NCBI GenBank assembly: GCA_949358305.1
Contig: OX442315.1
Coordinates: forward strand, 4,156,001 to 4,216,000
Direction: 5' to 3'
Origin: Strigamia acuminata
Lineage: Eukaryota; Arthropoda; Chilopoda; Geophilomorpha; Linotaeniidae
Length of the DNA: 60,000 nt
The position numbers were made by a program, and so were the translations under genes. A model generated the notes under the pieces. It had not been told where the DNA came from. It saw nothing but the letters and a program-made list of their open reading frames with translations, and made no database searches. Numbering within the stretch: the first letter of the stretch is position 1; every line of letters starts with the position of its first letter. Below are positions 1 to 9,461 of the stretch, piece after piece.

Positions 1-439
1 AACATTCAGGAAAAAGTAGTTTGTCATTACAAAATTGTTTCTTTCATGCATTTTGTACATAACAAGCAATAACTCACATTTTACAGCTGTAATACGAGAT
101 TTATTCTCTTGAAAAACAAATAAAAACACACACAGAGAAAGTGATTTCTACTTTTTATGATTTCATATAACCAGAGTCAATAGAAAGGAATGGTCTGTCG
201 ACCCCCCACTGAAAAGCGGTTAATGAGAACTGCTCTCACCAGAGTGGCGCTGTAGTCAGCGTCTGGGCTGAGATTATCAACAGTTCAGCCGGTGGTTTAG
301 TTAAACAATCAATCCAAGCTTAATAAAGAAAGGTAGCACTGACATTTTTTTTAAAAATACTTTAACAAACCTTTAAAAACCATCAAATGCCATCAAAACA
401 TTTATTAAGAATTAAAAGAAGAAAAAAAATTAAATTAAA
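1..439. other. AT-rich flank, no gene seen
   Basis: This stretch lies downstream (minus-strand sense) of the P-like transposase remnant. It is AT-rich and I find no open frame, RNA gene or clear terminal inverted repeat. A G+C-richer patch near 182-300 sits where the terminal repeat of the related transposon would be expected, but I cannot align it convincingly with the intact repeat at 36728-36969. Confidence 0.4.
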
Positions 440-2973
440 TTATGACAGTTTAGACAATTTTCGGTGTTGCTTTGTTTTTGCATGACATTTTAAATTCTTA
501 TTAAAATGTCTAGTGAAAAAATGAAGCCGACATAAAATAAATCTATTCAATACAAATTTAGTTAAAGAAAGAATGTGGTTTTGACAACCAACTGCAAGTT
601 GCAATAACTTTCCATCTGAAATAACCTCTTCCATTACTTTGAAAAAAATGTTATCATCTGGTACTTTTAAGTGCTTTTGAATGCATTTCTCACTCATTAA
701 TAATAAATTTTCCAATTTTTTTGAAGGATAGAGTAAATAACCTTTTGTTTTTACATTTATGAGCCGAGAATTGAGTGATAAGTTAAGCTTATTATTGTTT
801 TCAATAGATGAAATGCAATCTGGGCACGAAGTAAAATGTTTAACATTTCTTACAATGTAACCCCCCAAGTATGAAACAATGGTGTCTTCTATTTCAGGTG
901 CACAGTAACTGTGTTCGTTATTATCTTCTAGGTTATTTTCTGGATCGGTATAAACTTCTGGGCAGGCTAAAACAGCATCAAGTTGTTGTTCAATTTCTTG
1001 CTTCTTGGTGAAATTTTTGTCATTTTTTTCCAAATCCTTTAAATGGCACAGTAGTTTGGTGGCTTCAGTCCATTCTACATTTGCATTTCGTGGAGGTTTG
1101 ACAAGACAATACGTTGATAACAGTCTATATACTGTATATAAGAAAATTGTAGGCTTGTTGGATGATCATCACAACTAGTTTGTCTGATCATGCCAAAAAA
1201 TCGCTGAACAAATATAATGTATAATTAGAAAATTATTAATTAGCAAAAGCCAAGAATGTTGTAATAGTACTTACTTCAATTGGGTCTTGGTTAAATTTTG
1301 CTGTTAACACATAATGAAAGCCATTTGCAAGTAGAAATTCCGACAAGGAAATAATACTAGCCAATGATATTCTTAAACTTTTACAAGTTTGTTGACTTAA
1401 AAATGGTCTTAATTTAGTAGAATGACCGTACTTAAAGATGATAAAATTTTCCCAATCATCAAGCCATGTAATCGCTTTGGTAATGCACTAAAATAATTGA
1501 AATAAATTAATTAATGAACTTACAAATGTTAAAATATAAAATGTGCTACCGAGTGGACTGAATTATCCATTATTAAGCCTGCAACAGGCTTACACCCATT
1601 GAGTGCATCAAATAAAGTATTTAAAAAATGAGTGAATTTGATTGTTTCTTCTGTACCGTCAAGGTTATATTTTTTCCCATAAGTTTGATAAAACTGTAAT
1701 GCATCTGCTACCTGATTACTGAAAAGCTGCAAGTAAATTTTTTAATGATTTGATATTTTTGGAAAGACTGACAAATTCATGAACAGTAATACCTGGGTAG
1801 CAAGTCTCACATTCATCTTTTGAAAATTGTTTGGGTTCACATGTGCTTCACTTAACTTGGGTACAATTCTTAAACCAGCTGCTAACTTCTCTTCATTTGT
1901 TAGCAGTACACAATAGTGGCCAAGAAGTACTTTACCAGTAGGAAACTATATAATGTGTATAAATTAATATTGATACGATTAGAATAAATTAGAAAGCTTA
2001 CCTCAAAAGTGCCAGAAGCAAGCAAGTTATTTCAAATGCATTTAAAAATGTGTGGAACATCAATAATTGCATGAATTTTTCTCTTACAGTCACTAGGATT
2101 TTGAAAAGTTATTTTGCATTTTCCTATTTTTCCATTAATTCCTAATTGATTCAGCATTGATTTGTTTGTTGATGCACCATCACAAACTACGGCATCTACC
2201 ATAGCACCAGAGTTTTCGAGCAGTGTTATGCACTGTATCAACAGTTGTGCAAGAATTGAGCCAGGAGTAGCTTCTGCTGCACAATAAGTGCCAACAACTT
2301 GCATCCACTGCCCCATAAATGGCCTAAACATAAAGACAAGAGCATGATCACCCAATTTGTTTTTATCATTAGAAGTTGTAACAGTGCCGTAATTTGAAAA
2401 CCCACGCATTTGACCAGAATGCTTATCAAATTCTAAATGTTTTCTTACAGACATCTCATCAAAGATGAGTATGCCACGTCTATTTAATGTTGGTAGAGGT
2501 GATAATTTATCCTTTAGCACCAAAAATAAATTTGCATCAAACCCAAAATTGTTGTCAAGTGACTTCATGTAAGTATGAATTGTTGTTCTAGATGGCAAAG
2601 GCAGAATTGAATTTTTCCTTAAAAAGTCATATGCAGATTTCATTCGAATATGTAGCAATAAACACTGAAGAATCCACTCCGTTGAATATTTGTGGCCTCG
2701 TGCAGACTGGTGTTTAGATAATTCTACACATTCAGTCACCATGACCTTTTGAATGTTAGGTAATTTTTCTAACAATTCATTTAAAAGTTGTGTTTTACTA
2801 ATCGAATTGTTCATTTCTTGGGATTGTATTTTTTTAATTTTCATTTTTGATGCTTTTAATTTTCTTCTAAGTCGGTATACTTCCTCTTGAAGCATCTTGC
2901 ATTTGGTACTGCTGGCTGTTGATGCTGACGATGATGGTCCAGGTAAATTGAAATTATCAGTCCAAATAATCAA
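440..2973 (-). pseudogene. Decayed P/THAP9-like transposase
   Basis: Remnant of a P-superfamily cut-and-paste transposase related to the copy at 20298-36671. Exons inferred from GT/AG sites and from matching the other copy are 2973-2002, 1945-1793, 1726-1550, 1487-1275 and 1203-440. The RNase-H-like core keeps FDEM and CDGAST (first two catalytic Asp), and exon 4 ends in a motif like FNQDPIE (third acidic residue). Exon 2 has 51 codons, exactly as in the other copy, and all four introns are phase 0. Breaks: an in-frame TGA at 2034-2032 where the family has Arg (CGA to TGA fits CpG decay), a frameshift early in exon 5 after the CDDHP motif, and no THAP DNA-binding exon. The left-most codons (2973 to about 2960) read into a transposon terminal sequence, so the annotated start is not a true start. 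Non-functional as a transposase. Confidence 0.85.
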
Positions 2974-3024
2974 GTAATCAAAGTAATCAAAGTAATCAAC
3001 TAATCACTCATTTAATGAAACCCC
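2967..3024 (-). repeat. Lone terminal repeat, GGGGTTTCATTAAATGAG type
   Basis: Read on the minus strand from 3024, this matches the left terminus of the TTAA-flanked element at 6324 over roughly 58 bp, including the subterminal run of GATTACTTT repeats. No partner end and no TTAA duplication is visible here. It abuts the truncated 5' side of the P-like remnant, so it is either a fragment of a deleted element or the end of a chimeric one. Confidence 0.7.
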
Positions 3025-3225
3025 CTATTTTATAGTTCAATATAAAACCATATAATTGCATTGCGTTTATCAAATAACACAATCGATTTGTTTTCACGGA
3101 TCTACTTAAATACCACGTAAATCCGCAATATTCCTCTATAATAAAAATACAACAATAAACAATATCACATTACTAGACATAAAACTTCACCTAATATATA
3201 CAGATCACTCAAACACAACTTCATC

Positions 3226-4521
3226 ATGTACAAGTATGTCGTCCTCGTCTTGCTATTAGTCTGCGAACAAGTGTCAGCTGCATGTAGAAAACTCCCGTGC
3301 AGCGAATGCACAACCCACGAGTGCTGCGTGGACAAACAATGCGACGTCTTAACCTGTTGTTCGTGCAAGTGCAACACTGTTTGTAAACTCCGCTGCCACT
3401 TCAAAGCCTCGGATGCATTCAAACTGCCTCACGAAACGCTGTACGAGACAAACACGGTCGAAGAAGTTGTGTCGCAGTTAGACAACATCACCGAAGATGG
3501 ACTCGTCGACCTCGGCGAAATCTTCTATTGGGTGGTCGCGACCGGACTCAACATAAGTGCCCAGCGCGTCAAGCAAGAGTTCCAACGCCTGGACACCAAC
3601 AACGATCGTTTCTTAACCCGCGACGAAATCAACCTTCCGGTCACGACCGGTCGAAGAAAAAATAAAAGAACAAAAAGGAGGAAGAAGAAGAAGAAGAAAA
3701 GCGAAAAACTCGACGACAATTCTTCCGATTTGACGGGGAGAGAAGCGAAAGAAAATGGCGAAACAAAACAAAACAAAAAAACACTCGCCAAGCTTAAAGA
3801 TGCTTATAATATCGCAAATAAGCTTTCGGCCTCTATCCCAAATTTATCCCATTATCCAAACTCAACCGATTTAATTCTAGACGAAAAAGGCGCGCGTCAC
3901 GCGTGTTCTGTGCAGCTCACATTCGAGACATCGTCGGGCGCAATATTCCTGAAAGATATTATACACAGCAGTGTCTTGTTCCATTGCGACGTCGAAACAC
4001 ATTACGGTCGAATAATCGAGGCGAACAAACTACAAGCTTTTGAAGTGTCGTGTAATAATGTTAGCGGGGTGAAGAAACTCAGCGTTAATGCGAAGGGCTT
4101 CGAGAAGATCGAGTTCGCGAGTATTTGCTTCGGTATGGGCGCTGGTGTGGTTGGTCAGAAAACCTGGAAGAAGTTTTGTTTGGGCTCGCAGTTGTTCGGA
4201 GCTTGTGATTCTTTTGGTTCCGAATTTAATTTCTCGCGAGTAATTCTCGGATCTAGTGTTCGGTTCGGTGTGCTTAAACCCGGGTTCGAGGGTTTTCAAA
4301 TCACAGATGTTCCAGAGTTTCTCGATAATTACGACAGGTGTGAAAATAGTTCCAAAATTGAGTGTTTGCGCCGCATTTGTGAGTTGGTAGTTCTCCTGCC
4401 GGCCACGTCGACGAGTCCGGCTGGAACAATCGGTTGCCCAGCAAGCAGAGACAAGTCTGGTGACGATGTAACAAAAGGAAATATTGATGTCAACGATAGT
4501 AAATGTGTGCAGATAGAATGA
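3226..4521 (+). CDS. Secreted Cys-rich EF-hand protein (host gene, unnamed)
   Basis: Single-exon frame of 431 codons. Residues 1-18 form a clear signal peptide (hydrophobic LVLLLV core, VSA at the likely cleavage site), so the product should enter the secretory pathway. Residues 19-58 hold 12 cysteines, which suggests a disulphide-rich domain. Residues about 85-135 look like an EF-hand pair: the first loop is degenerate, the second is canonical (D123, N125, D127, T131, E134), so calcium binding is likely. Residues 143-158 are almost all Lys/Arg. The C-terminal half (about 220-431) is a domain I do not recognise. The ATG at 3226 is the first in frame and directly begins the signal peptide. Poly(A) signals lie just downstream. 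Codon use is more G+C-rich than the flanks. It does not resemble a transposon protein. Function unknown; extracellular or salivary/venom-type roles would be guesses. Confidence 0.75.
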   Translation: MYKYVVLVLLLVCEQVSAACRKLPCSECTTHECCVDKQCDVLTCCSCKCNTVCKLRCHFKASDAFKLPHETLYETNTVEEVVSQLDNITEDGLVDLGEIFYWVVATGLNISAQRVKQEFQRLDTNNDRFLTRDEINLPVTTGRRKNKRTKRRKKKKKKSEKLDDNSSDLTGREAKENGETKQNKKTLAKLKDAYNIANKLSASIPNLSHYPNSTDLILDEKGARHACSVQLTFETSSGAIFLKDIIHSSVLFHCDVETHYGRIIEANKLQAFEVSCNNVSGVKKLSVNAKGFEKIEFASICFGMGAGVVGQKTWKKFCLGSQLFGACDSFGSEFNFSRVILGSSVRFGVLKPGFEGFQITDVPEFLDNYDRCENSSKIECLRRICELVVLLPATSTSPAGTIGCPASRDKSGDDVTKGNIDVNDSKCVQIE

Positions 4522-4607
4522 GGGTAGAAGAAGATCTCACGGTTGGAGTTAAGTAGAAAACTTGATAAAATAACTGTACTAGTATTCAGAAATATAATAA
4601 TAATAAT

Positions 4608-4630
4608 AATAAATATGAAATAAAATAAAA
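4608..4630 (+). terminator. Poly(A) signals of the EF-hand gene
   Basis: AATAAA at 4608-4613 and further overlapping AATAAA-like copies to about 4630, roughly 90 bp after the stop codon at 4521, at the end of an AAT-repeat run. This is a typical arthropod 3' end. Confidence 0.6.
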
Positions 4631-4639
4631 TTGTGTGCT

Positions 4640-5570
4640 TGCTTGTTTGTGGCTGCCCCTTTCGGCCATTTTTCCTTTAGTTTTCGACGACGCGGTAAAA
4701 GAACATCCGAGTGGAGATTGAGCATCCGAACGCAGCCAAGACGGTCCCCAAAAGGGATTCTGACCGCCGGAACGTGTAGAAGACGTTCTTACAACCCGCG
4801 TGCATCCAGGACGACGTTTACGCAACGCGAATCCGTCACACGTGGACCGAGATTTCAAGCTGTGGAATCCAATAAGGAAGAATTCAATGCGTAAACTGTA
4901 AGTCCATTCCGTTTTTGTCAAAGATTAATGTCAGGTTAGGTTTAACGGAACCACGCGGATCTGGAGCCAAACGAGTCCTATTTTATTGTCAAAATAAATC
5001 ATTGTTGAATTTTAACAAATGCATTCTCGCTCTAGAATTTATTTACTTATGTTCTTGGCAAACCACCAGGACTCAAATCTATCAAAAAGGTCGTGAAATT
5101 ACACGTACAAGTATTTGTTAAAGAGATCCATTTTTGGACAAATCGCGTGCAAGATTATTTATGTATTCATTTTAAAAACATGTTAATAAATACAAGTGAC
5201 AAAAATTATGTATAATTAGTGGAATGAATAAATTGAGATAGATAATTTTGCTGTTTTGAATATGTAAACGTATTTCAATGTTATTTTGAAACAAGTAAAT
5301 ATCTGTAATGCATGGAAGCATTACATCTTAGACTTCTAAACCTCTTCTACAGTTTTCTGTATAGAAATACGTCCGTCCGTCTGTCTGTAAATAAAACACC
5401 AAAATAAAAGAAAATAAAGTAATAAAAAATAAAAATTTTGGCCAAAATAAAGCAACAACAAACAAAATCCCACAAAAATTCAATCAAAAATGATCAAATT
5501 CCGTAAGATAGCCCAACAACAGCCATCAGCGACTGTCAGCGGCAAGTTTAAACAATATAATATGTCATTT
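4640..5570. other. No gene seen
   Basis: Intergenic stretch. Short open frames near 4631-4921 on both strands have no start context, no recognised domain and arginine-rich translations typical of chance frames. A short GTCCGTCC/GTCTGTCT microsatellite lies near 5372-5390. Confidence 0.5.
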
Positions 5571-5584
5571 CCGGGGTACCCGTT

Positions 5585-6215
5585 CCAATGGCGAATCGCC
5601 TAAGGGCAGATTTTCACAATAAAATTCGCCATAGGAAACGTTTTTTGAGTGCAGGGATGTTTCATTTCTGCCATTTGCCATTGGAAACATATTTTCCTGT
5701 TTCCAAGGGCGAAAGTGGCAAATTTGTTTTTTATGTAAAATTTGCCATTGAAAATGTTTTTTGCATTTCCAATGGCGAATATGTGTATGTTGAAATTCGT
5801 CATTGGAACTTTTATTTTGGGTATTTCTCCTTCCAATTCCTAAGAAGGGCTAACAAGGGGGGGAGGGGGGCTGTGTCTTCCTTGTCCCCCGCAAAACTAA
5901 CCTTACTAGTTTTTTGATGCAAAATCATTTTTTTGGGACGGCTTGTCGCAGTATATTCATGTCGCGGTAAATAATGTGGCAAAATTCAACATCCATATAT
6001 TCGCCATTGGAAACACAAAAAGCTTTTCAATGGCAAATTTCAACATACCAATATTCGCCATTGGAAACGCAAAACCGTTTCCACTGGCGAATCGTTTTTA
6101 ATGTTTACCAATTCGCCATTAAAAAGGTCCAAAAGCAGTCCTAATGGCAAATTTAGAGAAATTTGTCATTGGGACTGCTTTTGGACGGAATAAAGTAGAA
6201 ATTTGCCATTCGTAC
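5585..6215. repeat. Array of alternating inverted GCCATTGG motifs
   Basis: At least a dozen imperfect copies of a motif around TTYGCCATTGGAAA occur in both orientations. Examples are 5585-5596 (reverse), 5624-5640 (forward), 5674-5689 (forward), 5766-5780 (reverse), 5794-5809 (forward), 6000-6014 (forward), 6025-6040 (reverse), 6053-6070 (forward), 6077-6092 (reverse) and 6111 onward (forward). The outer ends share an inverted GCCTAAGGGCA (near 5597 and 6228-6240). The layout suggests a foldback or MITE-like non-coding transposon built from palindromic units. No coding capacity. Confidence 0.7.
6127..6186. repeat. 28-bp-arm hairpin
   Basis: Arms 6127-6154 and 6159-6186 are inverted copies (about 26 of 28 positions pair) around a 4-nt AGAG loop. 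It is the tightest palindrome in the surrounding inverted-motif array. Confidence 0.8.
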
Positions 6216-7278
6216 GAATGACCAGGTTTGCCCTTAGGCACCCCAAATAAAAATGTAATTTTCAGACGTATAAATACACTATTACGTGCAACACTGCAAG
6301 AGTTATTGCACCATGTTTATTAAGGGGTTTCATTAAATGAGCGATTAGTTGACTACTTTGATTACTTTGATTAGTCGATTAGTTGATGTGTCATGTGACT
6401 GGATTCAACCAATCCCGAGAATATTCATTTCATCAGTAAGCAACTAAGCAACTAATCAAGTAAACACCCCAAACCATGATTTTCTGCTGATTTGGGCCAA
6501 TTATAAGTGCTCTCTCAATTGAAACCGACATGGCGGCGCCAGACTCGCTTCAACTACACAAGGTCATAATATAACAAAGTCTGCTCAGTTTAGGTTAAAC
6601 TGAACACATGAAACGAGTTAGGTAGTTGCAATTATTATTTGTAGAAACTTTTTTTTAAACAATTGCAACTTATTTAAGTTACAATTTAAACAATTCTGCC
6701 CATCGGAGCAATAATCACATAATCAGATTTTTGTTGGGCCCTCAATATTTTTGGTTTTTCAGTGTGTTCTTTCGCCATTTGTGCATTAATGTTGCTTCTT
6801 TCCGAATAGGCATAACAGATGTGCGTGCTTTATTCCCCTAATGTATGTTTCATCTATGTCAATGTGTATTGTTGTCTACGCTCGAATCTGTTTAATGTTC
6901 TCGACATGGATAAGCAACTGTTATGCTGGGGCATCCAACCGAAATAAAAGAGAGGTTTTTAAAGTATAAAACAAAACACACGTCTTTACTCGTTGGTAAA
7001 ATACAAGCAAGTGAGGAGCAAATACAAAGTAGTCATGGTAACAATTTTACAACAATGTAACTATACAGGGTGTCCCAAAAGTCTGAACCACCCCAAGTAA
7101 TTTCCAAAATACTTGAGATATCAGAAAACTGAAAAAAAATTCATAGGGGAAATCATTCATTGCGAATCTCATGGCATCTTCAAATTTGACCTCAAAGGTC
7201 ATTTTCAAGGTCATTTACTTGCTAACTTCTAAACCAATCAGTTTAGAGCAAAATTTCCAATTACAAAGTTGTAGAGAA

Positions 7279-7610
7279 CCATCTAATTAGTCTAGAACTG
7301 TTCTTAAAAAAATTATTTCTTACTAAAAAGTTTTGAGAAAAAAAGGTTTGAAATGTTAGTCTACTCAGCTTTGTAACTTAAAACTATTGAGGCAACCAAG
7401 CTAATCCTCAATTAGGACACTTTATTGGGTCATACTTGTAAGTAGAAGAGAGGAAACAGAAAAGAAAGGAAATAATTTATCTTGGAAATACATTCCACAT
7501 GATAGTTTTAGGTTACAAAGCTGAGTAGACTAACATTTCAAAACTTTTTTTCTCAAAACTTTTCAGTAAGAAATAATTTTTTTAAGAACAGTTCTAGACT
7601 AATTAGATGG
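7279..7610. repeat. 109-bp inverted repeat with 114-bp spacer
   Basis: 7279-7387 and 7502-7610 are inverted copies with few mismatches, so a transcript would form a long stem. About 210 bp upstream (from 7066) is the string CAGGGTGTCCCAAAAGT, which resembles one end of a transposon; no matching opposite end was found. Confidence 0.8.
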
Positions 7611-7754
7611 TTAGGTCAAACTTCAGCCAAACCTGCTAAGTGTGATCTGTGATATTTGAAGAATTGAGACTCATTGCTGGTCTGTACCAACTGTACGAAA
7701 TAGCGCCCTTCTGCTTGCATCACTACGTGTGATTTGAGCCCTTATTTCTGTGTG

Positions 7755-7967
7755 AGACTGACATTGAGCTTGCTCTGTCAGTGTGAAGTTCTTTGTGTCG
7801 AGTTTAACTCTACAAAGGAAGCTGTGTGTTGACGGATTGTTACGTCGAGCTTGCTCTGTAATAATCAAACCGCTGTGTGTAAGACGTATTCTCGTGTCAA
7901 GCGTGCTCCACGGGAATTTAGGTGTATTTAGAGGTATATTTTGGCATCGAGTCTACTCTGCCAAAAT
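7755..7967 (+). other. Row of five hairpins with covarying stems
   Basis: Five units at 7757-7782, 7789-7819, 7835-7866, 7888-7917 and 7938-7967 share a central sequence close to TCGAGCTTGCTCT. Each is closed by a different but complementary stem of 7-9 bp: for example ACTGACA/TGTCAGT, GATTGTTAC/GTAATAATC and ATTTTGGCA/TGCCAAAAT. The short apical pairing also varies in a compensating way (GAGC/GCTC, GAGT/ACTC, AGC/GCT). Conserved centres with covarying stems point to selected secondary structure, in RNA or as DNA cruciforms. Function unknown. Confidence 0.65.
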
Positions 7968-8325
7968 CCGCGCTCACGCGACGCCATCGACGCCATCTTG
8001 GAGCCAGTGAGTGTGTGTTCGAGAAGAAGCCAGATCGACCCAGTTATTACATATTATTATTTCACCTCATATTCATCGTGTATTTTAGAACAATTAAAGC
8101 AATCGTATTATTTCTTTACTTCTCTGTGTAAAATCATTTCCCTAGACAACCATTTGGCCACAGAGTAAGAGTCTTAAACGGCATCTTGACAGTGATAACT
8201 TGTTAAGTTTACTTGATTTAATAAGTGAAAACCCGGATCGCCACAAATGGCAACTGCGGTTTTTCGTGTAACGCACCTGCAATTAAGGACTTTTATTTGT
8301 CTCAACTACACAATGGCAACGATAT
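7968..8325. other. Element interior, no gene supported
   Basis: Overlapping short open frames (7783-8168, 8247-8459) have no recognisable domain and partly cross the LTR boundary at 8326. Nothing further is supported. Confidence 0.4.
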
Positions 8326-8840
8326 TGTTACGCGGTGGACGACACGCCGTTTGCCGGCTGTCACCCACACGCCTCCGTAAGTATAAAGCTCAGTTTAGAT
8401 TCACAAAACCCTCGATAGAGTTCGCAATAAGCGAAGGAGCGACGATTAACCCCAGTTAACGATAATAGAACGATCTGAAGTTATTTAAGAGTTAACGAGA
8501 GCTGAGGAGCTCAGTTCTCTTGGCTTGTCGATCCGTGAAGGATACGGCATCCGAACTCTGGTTTTGAATACAATTATTAATCATGCTTTTTCAGATATTA
8601 TTTAGGTTTAATTTATTATTTATTATTTAGTTTAGGTTATCAGCTATAGTATTATTATTCTGTACACAGACAGGGTTTATTTTATGATTGGAATAAAGAA
8701 ACTGTGTTATTTGATTATCCAATGAGTCCCCATTATTTCTATCTCACTGGCAGCGTAATTAGCTTAGGTTTATGCAACTAGCTCAGTAGTATTTAAAAGT
8801 AATAAACGTGGTCAAACAGTGGTGTGTTGGCCACGTAACA
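8326..8840 (+). repeat. 5' LTR of element C
   Basis: Begins TGTTACG and ends CGTAACA. TATAAA at 8382-8387 is a likely core promoter and AATAAA at 8692-8697 a likely poly(A) signal. A strong splice-donor-like CC|GTAAGT sits just before the TATA box. The probable primer-binding site is TGGTGGAGGTTGCGG from 8844, three bases after the LTR; the tRNA is not identified. Confidence 0.9.
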
Positions 8841-9461
8841 AAGTGGTGGAGGTTGCGGTCTTTCTATTTTGAAACCCATTAATTGGCTGAAAGTAGTGAA
8901 AATTAGTAAAAAGTGAAGTGAAATTGGCCAGTTATTTGCTAAAAATTAGAGGATCCAGTTAAAATCCGTACAAAATTGCATAAAAATTCAGTAGAAATAG
9001 AATAAATCATATAAAATTTTGAAAAGCTGCACACTCATTTGAATAAGTGATGAGATTGGAAAGGTGACTCATTGTGAGAATCTTTTTTTTTTTTTTGAGG
9101 TCAATTGATGTTGAATAGTTAATTAGATTATTAAGAAAGTTTCACATTTTAAATTGTTAAAGTTGTTTATCTAAGTTGAAATTAATATACTAAAATGAGG
9201 TTGTTTTGGAGGTTAAGAGTTGTGAATATTGAATGTTTATTTAATAATGGAAAAGTTAATAATGATTTGATTTCAGGAAATGTTTTCTTTTTGGTTTATG
9301 TAGAAGTTTATATTGATTTTGATGATTAATTTTGATTATTTTTCAGAAAATAATTTAGTATTTTGATTTTGTTAAAATTTATGTTGAATTTAGTGATTGA
9401 TTGTGATAAATAATTGTGCATAAGTTTATTTTCAGGTTTCAGGAAGTGTTGTTGAGAGTGT
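8841..9461 (+). other. Untranslated leader of element C
   Basis: AT-rich leader after the primer-binding site, including a long T run near 9087. No open frame. A TTATTTTCAG acceptor-like site ends at 9435, shortly before the gag frame opens, so leader splicing is possible. Confidence 0.5.

Noticed and set aside
440-2973. Domesticated host THAP-less gene from the left P-like copy
   Set aside because: A nonsense codon and a frameshift interrupt the core, so a conserved host function is unlikely.
5588-5917. 109-codon plus-strand frame
   Set aside because: Lies inside the inverted-motif array and translates the repeat; starts and hydrophobicity follow the repeat period.
7755-7967. CRISPR-like array
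   Set aside because: Repeats are imperfect, spacing is irregular and the context is a eukaryotic transposon; the pattern is better described as hairpins.
7783-8168. Three overlapping short plus-strand frames
   Set aside because: They overlap each other and the hairpin row, lack domains and share no codon-use pattern with real genes here.
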